Positions 23,990 through 35,805 of a stretch of DNA of 64,000 nt are shown here, piece after piece. This stretch comes from Micropterix aruncella (lineage: Eukaryota > Arthropoda > Insecta > Lepidoptera > Micropterigidae). The notes below the pieces were generated by a model. That model worked only from the letters and a program-made list of their open reading frames with translations. It was not told where the DNA came from and ran no database searches. The stretch covers positions 19,507,543-19,571,542 of the forward strand of contig OX155973.1 in the NCBI GenBank assembly GCA_944548615.1, written 5' to 3'. The translations under genes were made by a program, and so were the position numbers. Position 1 is the first letter of the stretch. Each line of letters begins with the position of its first letter.

Positions 23990-24180
23990 ATTAGCGGGGC
24001 ATGCTAATTAGAAGGCGGAGTGCGTAGATAAGAGATTATCGCAATGCCGCCTCCCACAGCAGCAGGACTGCACTAATTAAAATAAATTACTGCATTATAA
24101 TAAATTCCAATTAGGTATCAATTCAAATAGTTTGCACCTCATTAGAAGCACAATGGAGTTACATTTCAAACTATTAGGTT
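23990..24180. promoter_or_regulatory. Candidate regulatory sequence rich in TAAT motifs
   Basis: A compact, non-repetitive stretch with several homeodomain-type cores (GCTAATTAGA, CACTAATTAAAA, CCAATTAGG, CTCATTAGAA), a GATA-like AGATAAGAGATTATC and a short GC-rich CCGCCTCCCAC. It lies about 3 kb upstream of the host gene's first coding exon. The role is inferred from motif density only. Confidence 0.3.
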
Positions 24181-24235
24181 TATTTCGGCGAATATCTTTA
24201 TTTAAAATCGAAGACTATCGCGGTTGTTTGACATT

Positions 24236-24352
24236 ATAAATAGGATAGAAAACGAATTTACCGCGTGAATTTAACGTCACCGAATTTAACGTCACCGAAA
24301 CGTCGGGTCCTACAAATTTCACGCGGTAAATTCGTTTTCTATCCTATTTATA
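24236..24352. repeat. Head-to-head Penelope-like 3' ends (palindrome)
   Basis: AATAGGATAGAAAACGAATT followed by TACCGCGTGAATTT at the left is the inverse of AAATTTCACGCGGTA followed by AATTCGTTTTCTATCCTATT at the right. The short centre carries AACGTCACCGAA twice. The right arm (as read from 62246 onward) is the 3' end of the Penelope-like element at 62246-62945, so two such ends lie face to face here without a body. Confidence 0.85.
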
Positions 24353-24361
24353 ATATCTTTA

Positions 24362-24747
24362 TTTATTTATTAAATTATAAGTTACATAAAATTACAGCTA
24401 AGTATTCATACAAATGATTCTGTAATAAATTATATATTGATAGGTATCCAAAGACACAAGGTACGATATAAGAAACATTTATACCGCAATATGTTCTGCC
24501 AGTATGTACAGGGATGAGCATGTGCAAAATTCGGCAAAAATGGTCAAAAATGTCGAGATCATAATAATCACTACAAAAAGATATAAATTAAAACTTTCAA
24601 TTAATCTTATAGTCAAATACTATAAACAATTGGAAAACCTTTCAAAATTTAATATTTTTTACTAAAATTAGGCAAAAATCTTTTTTTTGTTGTTGCTGAT
24701 TGATGCTTTTTTTTGCTGTTGCAAAACGAACTTCGCGAACTTTATAG
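24362..24747. other. Unassigned AT-rich DNA
   Basis: The left part has a TTTATTTATTTATTAAATT start that could be a minus-strand LINE tail. No coding match. Confidence 0.35.
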
Positions 24748-24880
24748 TTATACAATAAAAACAAATTTACCACGTAAAGTTTGTAGCACCCGACGTTTCG
24801 GTGATGTTGCAACTGCCGTTGTCCAGGGTAGTATACCCTGGACAGCGGCGGTTGCAACATCGCTAAATCGTTGGTTTCTA
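24748..24880. repeat. Penelope-like 3' end with near-perfect hairpin
   Basis: ACAAATTTACCACGTAAAG followed by GTAGCACCCGACGTTTCGGTGATG is a diverged version of the 62255-62305 Penelope-like end. Inside, 24802-24828 and 24833-24861 are inverse copies (for example GTCCAGGGTA against TACCCTGGAC) around a 3-4 nt centre. Confidence 0.75.
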
Positions 24881-26441
24881 CAAATATATTAATATATATT
24901 GAATATGTTAAAAATAAAAAATATATAAAAAAATAAACAAAACTAATATCAAAGTAACGACGCCTTGTTAAAGTCACACATAGTACATAGAGGTGTGGTG
25001 CGTATTATTACTATATTATTATGCGCTTCTCATGAAAATATAATTTCTGCACATAAAAGTGTATAAGTAAAGACAGGTGATAATATCGTTATACTTATTT
25101 AGTGAAAGGGCTTATTTTACAGATAAGGGCTTATTTTGCTGATTTTAGTGTATCTATCGCTTTTATTTTTTAATCCACGGCTTAAGAACAATAACATATA
25201 ACGTACTCATATGTATTCTACCCTAAGGGATAGCAACAATACTATTCCCTAGCGGTATTTCTAGCAATAAGTTGTTGAAAATGCTTTGGCACTATTGGTA
25301 CAGATTATAAGGAAAATAAAAATAAATATATGGTTATCATGGTTTTCGGGAAATTAACAAATCTATAAACAAAAAGAAATATTGAATTCTTGCCGAGGTA
25401 AAGTATTTTTATTTTAGCATACGATAAATACGAAGTTTTCATCGGTCAATGTCTAGTTAACTATTTGAAAAACGTGGGATAACAAGGATGAAACCTTCAG
25501 ATTACTCAAATAAAACGCCAAATTTGAGAGTATCTACTATACGTAAGAAAATCTATCGAATACAGATTATGTAACACTCAATAAAATCTTAAATTTTAAA
25601 TAGAGCTCAAGGGTGGGTTCCAAGCCCTAAGATACCCGAATGAAATACTGACCTATGGTCTAGCCGAATTTGAGGGCCATGATTTTTCAAATACTGTGCC
25701 CATTTAAATGACTTAAAAAAGTAGAGCCTTATTGTCTGGTTATTTTATTTGGTCTTATATTTGTACTTTTAGTTTGTAAACGCATTGCGTAGCTTTAATT
25801 TGATTATTTTATATTTTACTGACAATTTTAATATTACGATGAAAAATTTTATTACGTTTATTTTCGAACTATTGACTATTTCAAATATTATGCTTCTATG
25901 TTGATTGTTTATATTTATAGTTATAGTTTGACAATCTAGTGGTTAAATTCTTGACTACCTATGTATGTTCAGTAAAGATTAGTAACGAGACTTACTACCT
26001 AACACAATTATTTTGACATGACCAAGAGCTGTTTTTAGTCGTCAATTGGACACGACGAAAATGTAATGTAATGACAGCAAATATGATGAAACGTTTAAGA
26101 CTCGTCGCAAAGAAAAGAGTTAAATCTACAACTACAAACTTGTGATCGCATTTGTCAAAGTTTTCACCCATGATTTAATAGAAACAGCGAAAGAAAGAAA
26201 AATAGCTTTATTTTACCAAAACATTAAATTTGATAAAGAAAACCGAAATTCTATTTTTAATTAGTACGAACGGCGGCCTTGTCGTTTCACGACTTCTTAT
26301 AGACAACTGTTATAATAAATAAAAATATCTAATTAAACAGCTTATCCACTTAACAAGATGGAAATTTTAGCCTCTTTCATCGTCGATGCAGCCATTGAGT
26401 ATACAACTCTTAGTCTAGTTTGTTGTGTGCTTTCTTTCTAT
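24881..26441. other. Unassigned AT-rich DNA
   Basis: No coding or repeat boundaries were recognised. Upstream flank of the host gene. Confidence 0.4.
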
Positions 26442-26491
26442 CAGTTCATTTCTCTCCCACGTTTGTCGTCGAGTCGCTGACACGCTCTTTG
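26442..26491 (+). promoter_or_regulatory. Possible transcription start and noncoding first exon of the PAN-domain gene
   Basis: TATCAGTTC at 26439-26447 matches an arthropod initiator (TCAGT), with a GTCGAGTCGC sequence at roughly +27 to +36 where a downstream promoter element would sit. TTTG|GTATAT at 26491/26492 could be the splice donor joining to the acceptor at 27208. Moderately GC-rich against its flanks. Inferred by motif only. Confidence 0.25.
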
Positions 26492-27059
26492 GTATATTGG
26501 GTCTACACACGCGACCAATCTACTCGTACCTAATTCATTTTGCATAGTATTAAGCTAAATTTTATGAGAGCTCATGAAGTACTTGTGAATCGCAAGCTTA
26601 TGACTTATTAAATATAGGATGACAGTTAGAAAAAAAAAATGTTTAACGTATCCATTATTGAAACGATCGCAGCATTATTGTATCATCCTTTCAAAAAAAG
26701 ATAATAATGGAAACGGTATTCGCCGATATAATCAATATGACTTATTCATTATTTTATTTTTTTTGCTTTTATTTGGATCTATTGGTGAGATTTTATTTTG
26801 CAAAATGATAAACCTTATTTTTGAGATGGATAGATTAAGGGTGATCGTTCACCGGTGACAAAGAGACTCCCTTTGAACCTATAGGGGTTTTGTACTTAGC
26901 ACAGTCGAAAGTTGTGAACACCTATGCAAACATCTCGTTTAAACATAAGCATTTCCCAAATCAATCAAGGAATTCTTTGTAAAACTTATTATTCCGAATA
27001 TTTTAAGCTATTATAATAATTTTTATAATAAGCTATTATAAGCTATTATAATAATAAGG

Positions 27060-27145
27060 TTAGCTCTAAAATATTGCCTGCAGGCAATAAGCTCGCCTTT
27101 TTCTTGAGAATAAAGAGTTTTATTATTATTATTATTAATAATTTT
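27060..27145 (+). repeat. LINE 3'-end stub with (TTA)n tail
   Basis: GCCTGCAGGCAATAAGCTCGCC followed by ATAAAGAGTTTTATTATTATT has the look of a LINE 3' terminus with trinucleotide tail, 5'-truncated to under 100 bp. Confidence 0.5.
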
Positions 27146-27208
27146 AGTGGGTTTTCTGTTTTACAGTTCTAATATATTATTTTAATTTTCTTTTTTCTTT
27201 ATTTTCAG

Positions 27209-27284
27209 GTGTGACTGAAGATGGGGTCGTGTAGAACTAGGTTATCGCTACTTGTATTAATAGTATGCTCAACTTCAGTATTAG
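27209..27284 (+). CDS. PAN/apple-domain secreted protein, exon with start codon and signal peptide
   Basis: The exon follows a strong acceptor (pyrimidine run then TTTTCAG, 27201-27208) and ends at a consensus donor GTATGT (27285). The leader GTGTGACTGAAG precedes ATG at 27221. Twenty-one codons plus one base encode a basic N-terminus (Arg-Thr-Arg), a leucine/valine/isoleucine core and a small-residue stretch ending Ser-Val-Leu-Gly across the splice, which is a typical secretory signal peptide with likely cleavage after Gly. The phase-1 junction joins cleanly to the exon at 29217. The acceptor before the ATG implies an upstream noncoding exon. The product would enter the secretory pathway; its exact identity is not resolved. 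This is the only host protein-coding gene I can support in the window. Confidence 0.72.
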
Positions 27285-29216
27285 GTATGTAAAATATAAT
27301 ATTATTAATACATTTCTTTTAAATCATTGGTTGCTGACAAAGCAGTATGATAGATATTTTTTTTTCACTATGAGCTTTTGCTACCGTTATGCGATAAAAT
27401 TGCGTGTAATTGATATAAATATAATGCAAGTCGTTTACATCTTTTAATATTTAACCTATCATAATGGATATAATGGCTTATTAATATAGTAATGACAACC
27501 CGAAACATGTCAAGCCCGCTGCCTGGGGACGGTTGAACCAGATATCGGGGTCATTTGAAACATCAATTAAAATAGCACTCCTTTTAAAAGCAAATTGAAA
27601 TATAGCATTAATTATACGACAAAATATTAGGAAGCTGCTAAAATTATTATGGTTCAGGATCATCTTCGGTACCTTCACGAAAAACCTGACACCGGTGGCC
27701 GCGAATGTAGTGTACCCTGACCTCCACGGACCATTCGGTAAAATACCACAACAGTTTTGCCGATTTTACAAGACACATTAAATGAAGACGATTCGTATCA
27801 TTATTCAAATCAAATCTACTTTATTATCCTCAAAGCCTTATGCATAAATGTGTAGATGTAGTCTTATACACATTACTTTGGATACATAATATTAGATAAT
27901 TTATTTATAAAATCTATAGAACCAAACCAGTAATAACGGAATCGATATAATGTTTTAGTGGATAGCCGCTAAGATTAAAATATTTATAAAAATCGATACT
28001 AAAGGTTTCTAAAGATTCTCACCACATAATTTTATATGGTTTGTGGTATATATTTTAAACTACAATCAGATAATTATTTCACATGATATATATGTTTTAA
28101 AGATTAGTTACAGTTCACATGATAAGTTATTTTAGAACATTTGAACAATAATCAATGAAGTTGAAATTATCAGAAGTGATGTGAAGAATTATCAATGAAG
28201 TTGAACTTATCATGAAGTGTTGTGAAGAATTATCAATGAAGTTGAAATTATCATGAAGTGGTATGAAGAATTATCAATGAAGTTTAAATTGTCATGAAGA
28301 AAATGTCCTACAAATACAAAATACAATTTATTATCAGAGAGAAAATATAATAATCGTAATAATACAATTGTCAATAAAACGGTAAAATGTGAAGGTAAAT
28401 GAAGCTGTTTTATTTCCGTTTCGGCATATAATTTTAGTGTTTTCGGGTATTTTAATATAGAATATTCGGTTTGCTGTTGTAAACGAACTGCACAGTTTCA
28501 TGAGGAATTACAATATGTATCCCTCCACCTCCTTCCCCCGGCGTCACCAAGGGACGTTGTCATACCGCCTAAGGTTTTAGCAAAGATATTTTCATTTTTA
28601 TCAAAGATATTTTCGTTGTTAGTTATTGATGCCGTTACCTATAATTCGATGCCTTCGCGAATGATGTGTCTTCAAATATTTTAACAAGTGATATTTTAAT
28701 ATTTGGTTAGTTTCATAAGAATCATATGATTAACAAAATAAAGCTTTCAAGCAAGAATTGAGAGCGAATATCATCAAAATATGGAAAGTATATGAGAAAC
28801 TACGTTTCATTAATCATCAGTGGCAAGCAGCTGTTGCCAAGGAACGCACCAAGAACAGTGTACATTTTTTTTCCAAAGATATCGAAAATTCTTCTGGTCC
28901 CGGTGGGAATTTGGAGGCCCGAGTTTTTCTAGGTCCGACGGGAATTCCTCTGGCATATGTATCACACACACTGCTCACGCGTTCAAAAATAAACTTATGA
29001 TACGTTCCAAAATCAAATGAACAATCGATAGTACGACTCACCCTGGATGTTATGCGGAAAGAAGTTTTTTAAACACGTTAATTTGGCGCACGTTAAAGTT
29101 CCGACCGGAGCAGGTACCCCGATTTGCCCCTCCCTAGATTCGGGGCTGACAGCAACTTGTCACAGGGTACTGTGTTATAGCAGATCGTGTGATCGTGTGT
29201 TTTTTTCGGTTTTCAG
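27285..29216 (+). other. Intron of the PAN-domain gene
   Basis: GTATGT...TTTTCAG intron of about 1.93 kb. It contains a possible minus-strand LINE 3' UTR (about 27805-28050, beginning CAAATCAAATCTACTTTATT), the 28146-28301 tandem repeat and otherwise AT-rich sequence. Confidence 0.65.
28146..28301. repeat. Tandem repeat, about 50-bp unit, three copies
   Basis: Units begin TCAATGAAGTTGAA, continue TTATCATGAAGTG and end TGAAGAATTA. Internal differences are small (AGAAGTGATG, AGTGTTG, AGTGGTA). Located in the intron. Confidence 0.85.
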
Positions 29217-29349
29217 GTCGGATAGCATTCGAAAAATTAACAGACTTCGATTTCACCGGATCAACATACTACACAGTGAAAAACTTGTCATTATACGAAT
29301 GCCAAGGGTGGTGTCGAGAAGAACCTGACTGCCAAGCGGCAGCGTTTAG
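29217..29349 (+). CDS. PAN/apple-domain secreted protein, second coding exon (partial gene)
   Basis: Acceptor TTTTCAG ends at 29216 and donor GTGAGT starts at 29350. Joined in frame after the signal peptide, it encodes 44 residues starting Gly-Arg-Ile-Ala-Phe-Glu-Lys and including the string YTVKNLSLYECQGWCREEPD followed by Cys-Gln-Ala-Ala-Ala-Phe. The pattern of an aromatic-rich first strand, then x-L-x-x-Y/E-C-x-x-x-C-x-x-x-x-x-C-x-A-x-x-F, is that of PAN/apple modules, where these cysteines form the core disulfides. Such modules bind proteins or carbohydrates; in insects they occur in extracellular and cuticle-associated proteins, some with a ZP domain. Coding ends in phase 2 (AG|N). I did not find the next exon, which should supply the rest of the module. 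Confidence 0.75.
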
Positions 29350-29499
29350 GTGAGTCGTCAATATGAATATATAGTTTTTAGAATACGAAATAATACGCAA
29401 TATTATAGCATATATGCGATCTTTTTTTTTCGAAACTTTAATGCAGGTTTCATTTTTTTCGAATGCCTTAAGGGCAGGATGTATGCAGAAGCGCTAAAA

Positions 29500-29911
<412 letters not shown>

Positions 29912-31559
29912 ATCTAACAATTATTAGATTATAATTCTAATATCCTAATCATTTATCTATGTGCTAATTGTATTCAGTAAAACTCTGTAATCTGGTAATA
30001 TTCATAATCTTGCATTTATTAAAACATATACAAATTACCCAGAAAAAAAAAATGAACGTTATTAAAAACTTTTATTTATAAGAAATAAGAACGAAATCGG
30101 TAAGAAATATAATGATATATACATGTTAAAACCTAATTATAATTTTTATACTAACAGTTTGATGAAGATCTAGGGTTACAATAATTAAAGTTGTATTCTC
30201 CTATATCTCCTATATCTTATAAGAAATACGCGGATAAATATCGATAAAAACGATCTAATTAAATTTATGATTTTTAGAACACGATTTTTTAAATAACATA
30301 TTAATATATAAATCCTAAACCCTAGAATAATCCTTAAAAACAGTTCTTTCATATTTCATTAGTCTTACAGTGAAAAAATCAGCAAAAATCAGACACTATA
30401 GTTATCAGTAAAATTCAACCAAAAGCTTGGATAATACTTCAGTTTTGTCCGATTTTATAGCTTTTTGTTTCGACTAATATTCAGCTAATGTTATTTTGTT
30501 CCATTTTACTGAAATATACACTCTGAAATGTTTTTAGTTTATTTATTTATTTATTTTTCGTCTTAGGAACTTTTCGATTAAATTGGTAACGTGTAATGAT
30601 TTTAAATGTGAACCACATGTAAAGCATTAGAAATATTTGTTGTTCCATAAATTTAATCAATGAATTGATCAAATCTACTATATCTCCTCCTTCTTAAGAT
30701 TTAACTAAATGCAATCCTACTGTATTATATGACTATGTTATATTATACCACACCCATATATAATAATATTTATTATAGGCATTTATATTCATTCATTTCG
30801 CTTAATACGCTCCATTCTCCCACTCGTGTTATTTCTACCATAAGTTTTTTTGCAAGCATTGTAATTTTTTCATAAGACAGTCAATTAGTTTTCGTTTAAA
30901 TAGGTTTTGCAAATACCATGTAAGTTTACTCTAAAATTGAATTTAAAAAATTAGTTCCAAAGTTTGCTCAGTAAAATCATTTTATTTTTTTTGTTACATA
31001 AATCAGATAGTTTTTAAGTTTTAGAAAAGGAGAAAATCAAAACTTACTTTAGACCTTTATCTACTAATACACGTATTACATACATGTAATACGTGTATTG
31101 TGTATACTGTGACAGTGGACCTAAAAAATATTTTTTTTAAGTTTACCTGTATCTTACCCTTAAATAATATCACAGTAAATCCGAGGAAATTGGGCATTAC
31201 TTCAAGGGTTGAATCTAAACATCAACTAAATAACAAAAATAGAAAAAAGATTTTTTTCCATTATTGCCTTCTTTGATATTAGTGCCTTCTTTGATAGAAT
31301 GACATGAGATTATTCAACAAAGATCTCAAGAAAACAAATCGATTTAAAAGTATGTACAATCATTTCAATTTAAGCATTATATATAAATAAAAACAATGTA
31401 TTTTATTTCTTAACTATTAACGGAATACTGTATAATATTTCTGCAGCCTATGAAAGTGGTCATCAGTCAGGTTAATCACTTACACTAAAATGTTGTAATA
31501 ATCAAATATTAACGTAGTATCTTGGTTACCATATTAAATCGACCACCATTTACATTTAA
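29912..31559. other. Unassigned AT-rich, probably intronic DNA
   Basis: No coding segments seen. A 32-bp palindrome occurs at about 31068-31099 (AATACACGTATTACAT and its inverse). Confidence 0.4.
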
Positions 31560-32130
31560 TTTTATTCCTTTTTCTTGGTATTCCGACGCGACACTAATTA
31601 GTTTGTTTGATTAAATTTTCAATTAAGAGGGAAACGCGCTTCGCGGAATCCTTCTTTCCCACTTATGCCATCTTAGAGCTCATTAAGTCTTCATTGTGTC
31701 TGTTCTTGCTTTATCCAATTACCAATTAGATGCCATTTACGCACCCTGGGACCTGGGAGACACGCATTTAATTAATCATTTATCGCTCACAATAGGGTAA
31801 CGTTTTTTTACGTGCGCTATATAACGAGTTAATACGTAAGCGTATGCGCACGCATCAGCAGACGGAAACCTATTGTGCGCTCTGGCGCTATAACAGGATT
31901 AATTGTGGCAGGGCCTGGTTCGTGCAATCTGGGATTAATCTAACGTCTAACCGCCGTTAGATTAATGCAATTTATGGATAAACAAACCCGCTCTTATTGC
32001 TACAACATGTGCACAATTCGTCCATTATCGACTGCGATAAATCATTTAATATAATTATCGCATGGAAACTTCTTGATGCATTATGCTCCACATTAAGAGG
32101 CCGTGTACGAAATCGATGTGGGCCGTGATA
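31560..32130. promoter_or_regulatory. Candidate enhancer in the PAN-domain gene intron
   Basis: Non-repetitive, with balanced composition. It contains GGATTA cores at 31896-31901 and 31932-31937 and AGATTA at 31959-31964 (Otx/Bicoid-type), an ATTTAATTAATCA site near 31766, and an inverted pair ATTAATCTAACG (31934-31945) and CGTTAGATTAAT (31955-31966). CGATAAATCATTTA and similar TAAT-containing motifs continue to 32060. Function is inferred from motif density and lack of transposon features. Confidence 0.4.
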
Positions 32131-32800
32131 CCCCTATAATCAATGGTATAATATAACTATAGGTAGTTAGGATTTTCGGAGCCAAAGAGATACTTCCACC
32201 AATTGGAAGCGCTCGGCGGGGACTAGCTGACTTGAGGCGTGAATCGTATCATAGGCGAGTATCATAACGCGAGAATTAGATTGTTTTAAAAGACTTTATT
32301 CCCATTTTTAATTAATGTTTTGCATTTTTTTGAGGAAATGGATTGATATTGAACTAAAGTTTATTTCTGTTGTTTTTATTTTATGAACGAGAGGTCTAAA
32401 AGGCCAAAATCAAAAGCAATTCTTATATGAAAGTAGTAAAAAGTGATTCACTTATTATATAGAGTATTTTCACAACAATACATTGTAATTTTAGCATACC
32501 GTTGATGTCAAAACGATTCGTAAATATGTTATATTCTAAACCTCTTACAGCAAAAATTCACAAACTGTCGCCGGTTTAAGGTCAATTAATCAAAATTCTG
32601 TAATAATTTTTAAGAAAGTAGCTCACTCATTAGACAATAATATAAATGATCTTTTATGTTGTGCAATAAAACTTATAGAAATACAGTATTTTAAGCTTAA
32701 ATTCACGTCTGAAAAATTACGTAAATTCACGAAATGCGCAATATTTCGTGTACGGCCTCTTAAAGATGTATCCTAATCATTGCAATCTTATTTATATTTA
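32131..32800. other. Unassigned DNA
   Basis: The left 150 bp is moderately GC-rich and may belong to the preceding candidate regulatory block. The rest is AT-rich with no gene recognised. Confidence 0.35.
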
Positions 32801-33149
32801 CCACTGAGACAGTATACACACCGTAGCTTTTCTTTGAACAAAGTTATAAACAAAACGAGCTATGTCACGAGTCGCAAGGGCAAGCACAAATCGTAAAGCG
32901 AATACTAGACATTGTCGACACAAGCTTTCGTCCGCACCGTTTGTGCTGCCGTTGATCGGAATTGGCAGAAGCAAGCGAACAAGTGCATCGTTCAAAGGTT
33001 TGAGAAATTTGATAAACCCTACAACCGGGTAACGACAACCGCAGGCATTTGCCGTCACGTGCTCGTTTCCCTCTCACCCTATCCGCGCAACGCCCTGCCA
33101 CTAGATAGTGCGTTGACTGTTCTAACTCGGTATACTGTGCCACTGGTAG
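32801..33149. mobile_element. TIR element (MITE), 349 bp
   Basis: The left end ACCACTGAGACAGTATAC and the inverse of the right end, ACCAGTGGCACAGTATAC, agree at most positions. If the element is taken as CCACTG..CACTGG it is flanked by TA on both sides, suggesting a Tc1/mariner-type target. A truncated relative is at 22682-22855. Overlapping frames of 80-100 codons on both strands have no domain. Confidence 0.7.
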
Positions 33150-34449
33150 AAAAGTGCTAGAATTCATTCTTTAAAAGATTTTTCGTGTTTTTTTTCATTT
33201 TGATTCTGTATGCGCGCACGAAACAAATCATAGCCATACTTGGAATCTATCTTAGCCAATCTAGGCTAACCTTTCTTTGGGTGCTTCTCTAACTAGTGAA
33301 GGTTGGCAATCAGCTCTGCATACTTCTTTTTGTCCAATCCGTATGAATCTCAGTACTAGGAAAAATAGTTCAGTGGTTTCCCGTTGCCTTCTGCATCAGA
33401 ACTTTTGTAGATTATTTGGCTCTCCAGGTCACTGAAGCCTCATCCAGATAGTTTCCCTACTGAGTGTTCGGTTATACCGCCTAAGTTCGGTCGTTATTGC
33501 CTCGTTTGTTGTCTAGCGGGAAACACCACGACGACCCCTGGGTCGTCGCCGCCAACTATTCTGAAGAGAACCACTATCGCGAGCAGGTGAGGATGACAAT
33601 TGGGCCGGATAAGATGTGGTGTCGTTCTCCCAGTACTCCCTTGGTCACTTTGCTGCTTCAGTAATATTCTTTGATACAAAACTACGCTTTCCAGATTATT
33701 GGAATGGTTCTCCAGATTATCAAAACCTTTGCCTTCCATAATAATTAGACCGATACGCAAACGGCGATCGAGTACATTTGGGACGCGTCCTGTGTCAACC
33801 TTGAGTGAATCCAGACTGCTGAATTGCACACTATTAACTATATTTAATAATTATTATTAAGAAAAAAAAATAATATGCTGCCCTTATGAATTTTAATTTA
33901 AATTTTAACTACTCTAACTAGGCAGATACTGCAGCGAAAACAATTTAAATATAAACAAATTTTGAATGAATAAATTATTATGAATATTATTATTATTGCT
34001 GTCTTAAAAACTTCTTGTAGGTACAGTCATTACCTTTAACTCGTCTAATACATCTACTTTTTTATAGGATTCCGATCGACTAAAAAACTACTTCTGACCG
34101 AGTTAATCTATTGTTAGATCCGAACGACTAATGATGCTCGTTCTGTTAACACTTTTTTAAGGCGATGATCTCGCTGCGTAGCGGTACTATCCGAAAGCCG
34201 ATGATAGGATATAAAGAATTGTATTATAGCAGATCGTCTCGTTAATGTAGATTCCATTTCAATTAAGGTCGGCGTAAGTGAAGGAAGATTGAATAAAAAT
34301 AGCCGTGATTGATAGATTAAAGCTGTTGGAGAATTTGGGATTATTAATTTGCGTCGGATGTTTATAACGGTGTGTTACTTGTCCGAAACATGGTCAACTT
34401 CGTGATTAGATACGCATTGCCACTACTGAATATCCAAATAACATTATCA
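33150..34449. other. Unassigned, with an unclassified repeat-like block
   Basis: About 33290-33830 is GC-richer (GGTTTCCCGTTGCCTTCTGC and CTAGCGGGAAACACCACG motifs) and resembles a decayed mobile element, but I cannot place it. About 34130-34400 is AT-moderate and non-repetitive, with GGATTATTAATTTG and GATAGATTAAAG motifs. No gene. Confidence 0.35.
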
Positions 34450-35153
34450 TCTATACTAATATTATAAAGAGGTAAAGTTTGTGAGGTTGTAGGAAGTAAT
34501 CTCTGGATCTACTGAACCGATATTGACAATTATTTTACCAACAGAAAGCCACGTTATTTGTGAGTGTCATAGGCTATATATTAATCCGAAAAATGCGCAA
34601 AAACGGTCGAACGAAAACGTTTCTAACTAACGCTGCCTTAACGATGAGAGATATATGATTAAGTTCTAGAGAAAAGTTGTAAAGCTTGATAATGCCTACA
34701 AAAAAGTCGACGACAGCATATGTCTAACTTTTATATTTAAGTCACAAAAAGTAGTATTTCAAATTCAAAAAAATATTTAAATCGTTAGGTCATGTTTATT
34801 GGTCATATTATCAAACAATTAAAAATTATTATCAAAATAAGTAAATTTATCGTCTCAAGTGTTTAAAACAAAAGACTTTTCCCTTTTACTGCATATAATT
34901 TGCCTTTTACTGCATAAATAGTAAAAGAGATAATACGTTCACAGATAAGACACTCACAAGAAAACACTCACAAATAACGGTATTATAGTCAAATTGGCAT
35001 GCAAATACATACATACATATGCAGTAAAAATATAACCCTTCTTTTGGCAGTCAGGAAATAAATCATAGCACTCAGTACTAACCGAACCACACTCATAATT
35101 TCATCACAGGTAAAAAGTTTTACCGCCCAACGAAGTGGGCACTGGTCAGCTAG
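34450..35153 (+). mobile_element. Lep1-like non-autonomous Helitron
   Basis: Begins A|TCTATACTAATATTATAAA with GTAAAGTTTGTG, the Lep1-type 5' end, and terminates CAGCTAG|T at 35150-35153, preceded by a GCCCAACGAAGTGGGC hairpin. 5' TC, 3' CTAG with a stem-loop just upstream, and insertion between A and T are Helitron hallmarks. No Rep/helicase coding. Confidence 0.85.
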
Positions 35154-35559
35154 TATTTGATATACGTAGATTTTTTTACACAATCGTGCTCGAAAGGCTG
35201 TTTATTTTTAATGTATGTATTTATTTTAAATATTATTCACGAGATTTACTAAAAATCCAATTCTCCTTCGAATATTTTGGAAGTCAAATATTTTTATTTT
35301 CTTAAAAATTGATACATATTCAACCATGTAGACATTGTAACTATGTAGATATTAAAAACTAATGCATATATAACTATGTCGACATTGTAACTATGTATAC
35401 ATTAAAAACAATACATACACAACTATGTAGACATTATTTCATTCATATTACCATGAATTACATTTACAATTGTGATATGATTAAATTCTTCATTCTATTA
35501 CCAATCAAAAGAAGAATGCTTATTCGTAAAAAAATCTCTAAAGTACGTAGATATTATTA

Positions 35560-35805
35560 TTATTATTATTATTTATTCCGTAGCCGGCGGTTGGGGAGGG
35601 GGTCGCCCTCACAGCCAATACGCTGCTGTCGGTGCCGCTGGATCTCGTACTCCATTCACGATTCGATTCCATTTTTGACGATTTTTTGCCACGTCTCGAG
35701 CATCCCTAGCCGATAATCGTTGATTCTTAAGGTCGTCTTTAATGTTATTTAGCCAGGTTTTCTTCGGTGCCTATCGCTGAATTCTCCATTCTGTCGGACA
35801 TACTC
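35560..35805 (-). pseudogene. LINE C-terminal fragment with (AAT)n tail
   Basis: The minus strand reads KKTWLNNIKDDLKNQRLSAR then DARDVAKNRQKWNRIV and ends with a stop after AAYWL. This is the conserved C-terminal tail found after the reverse transcriptase in a broad LINE group (pattern W.. I..DL.. ....A.DR..W). The 3' tail on the minus strand is AATAAATAATAATAAT. 5'-truncated to about 70 codons and inserted in another LINE's 3' UTR. Confidence 0.82.
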
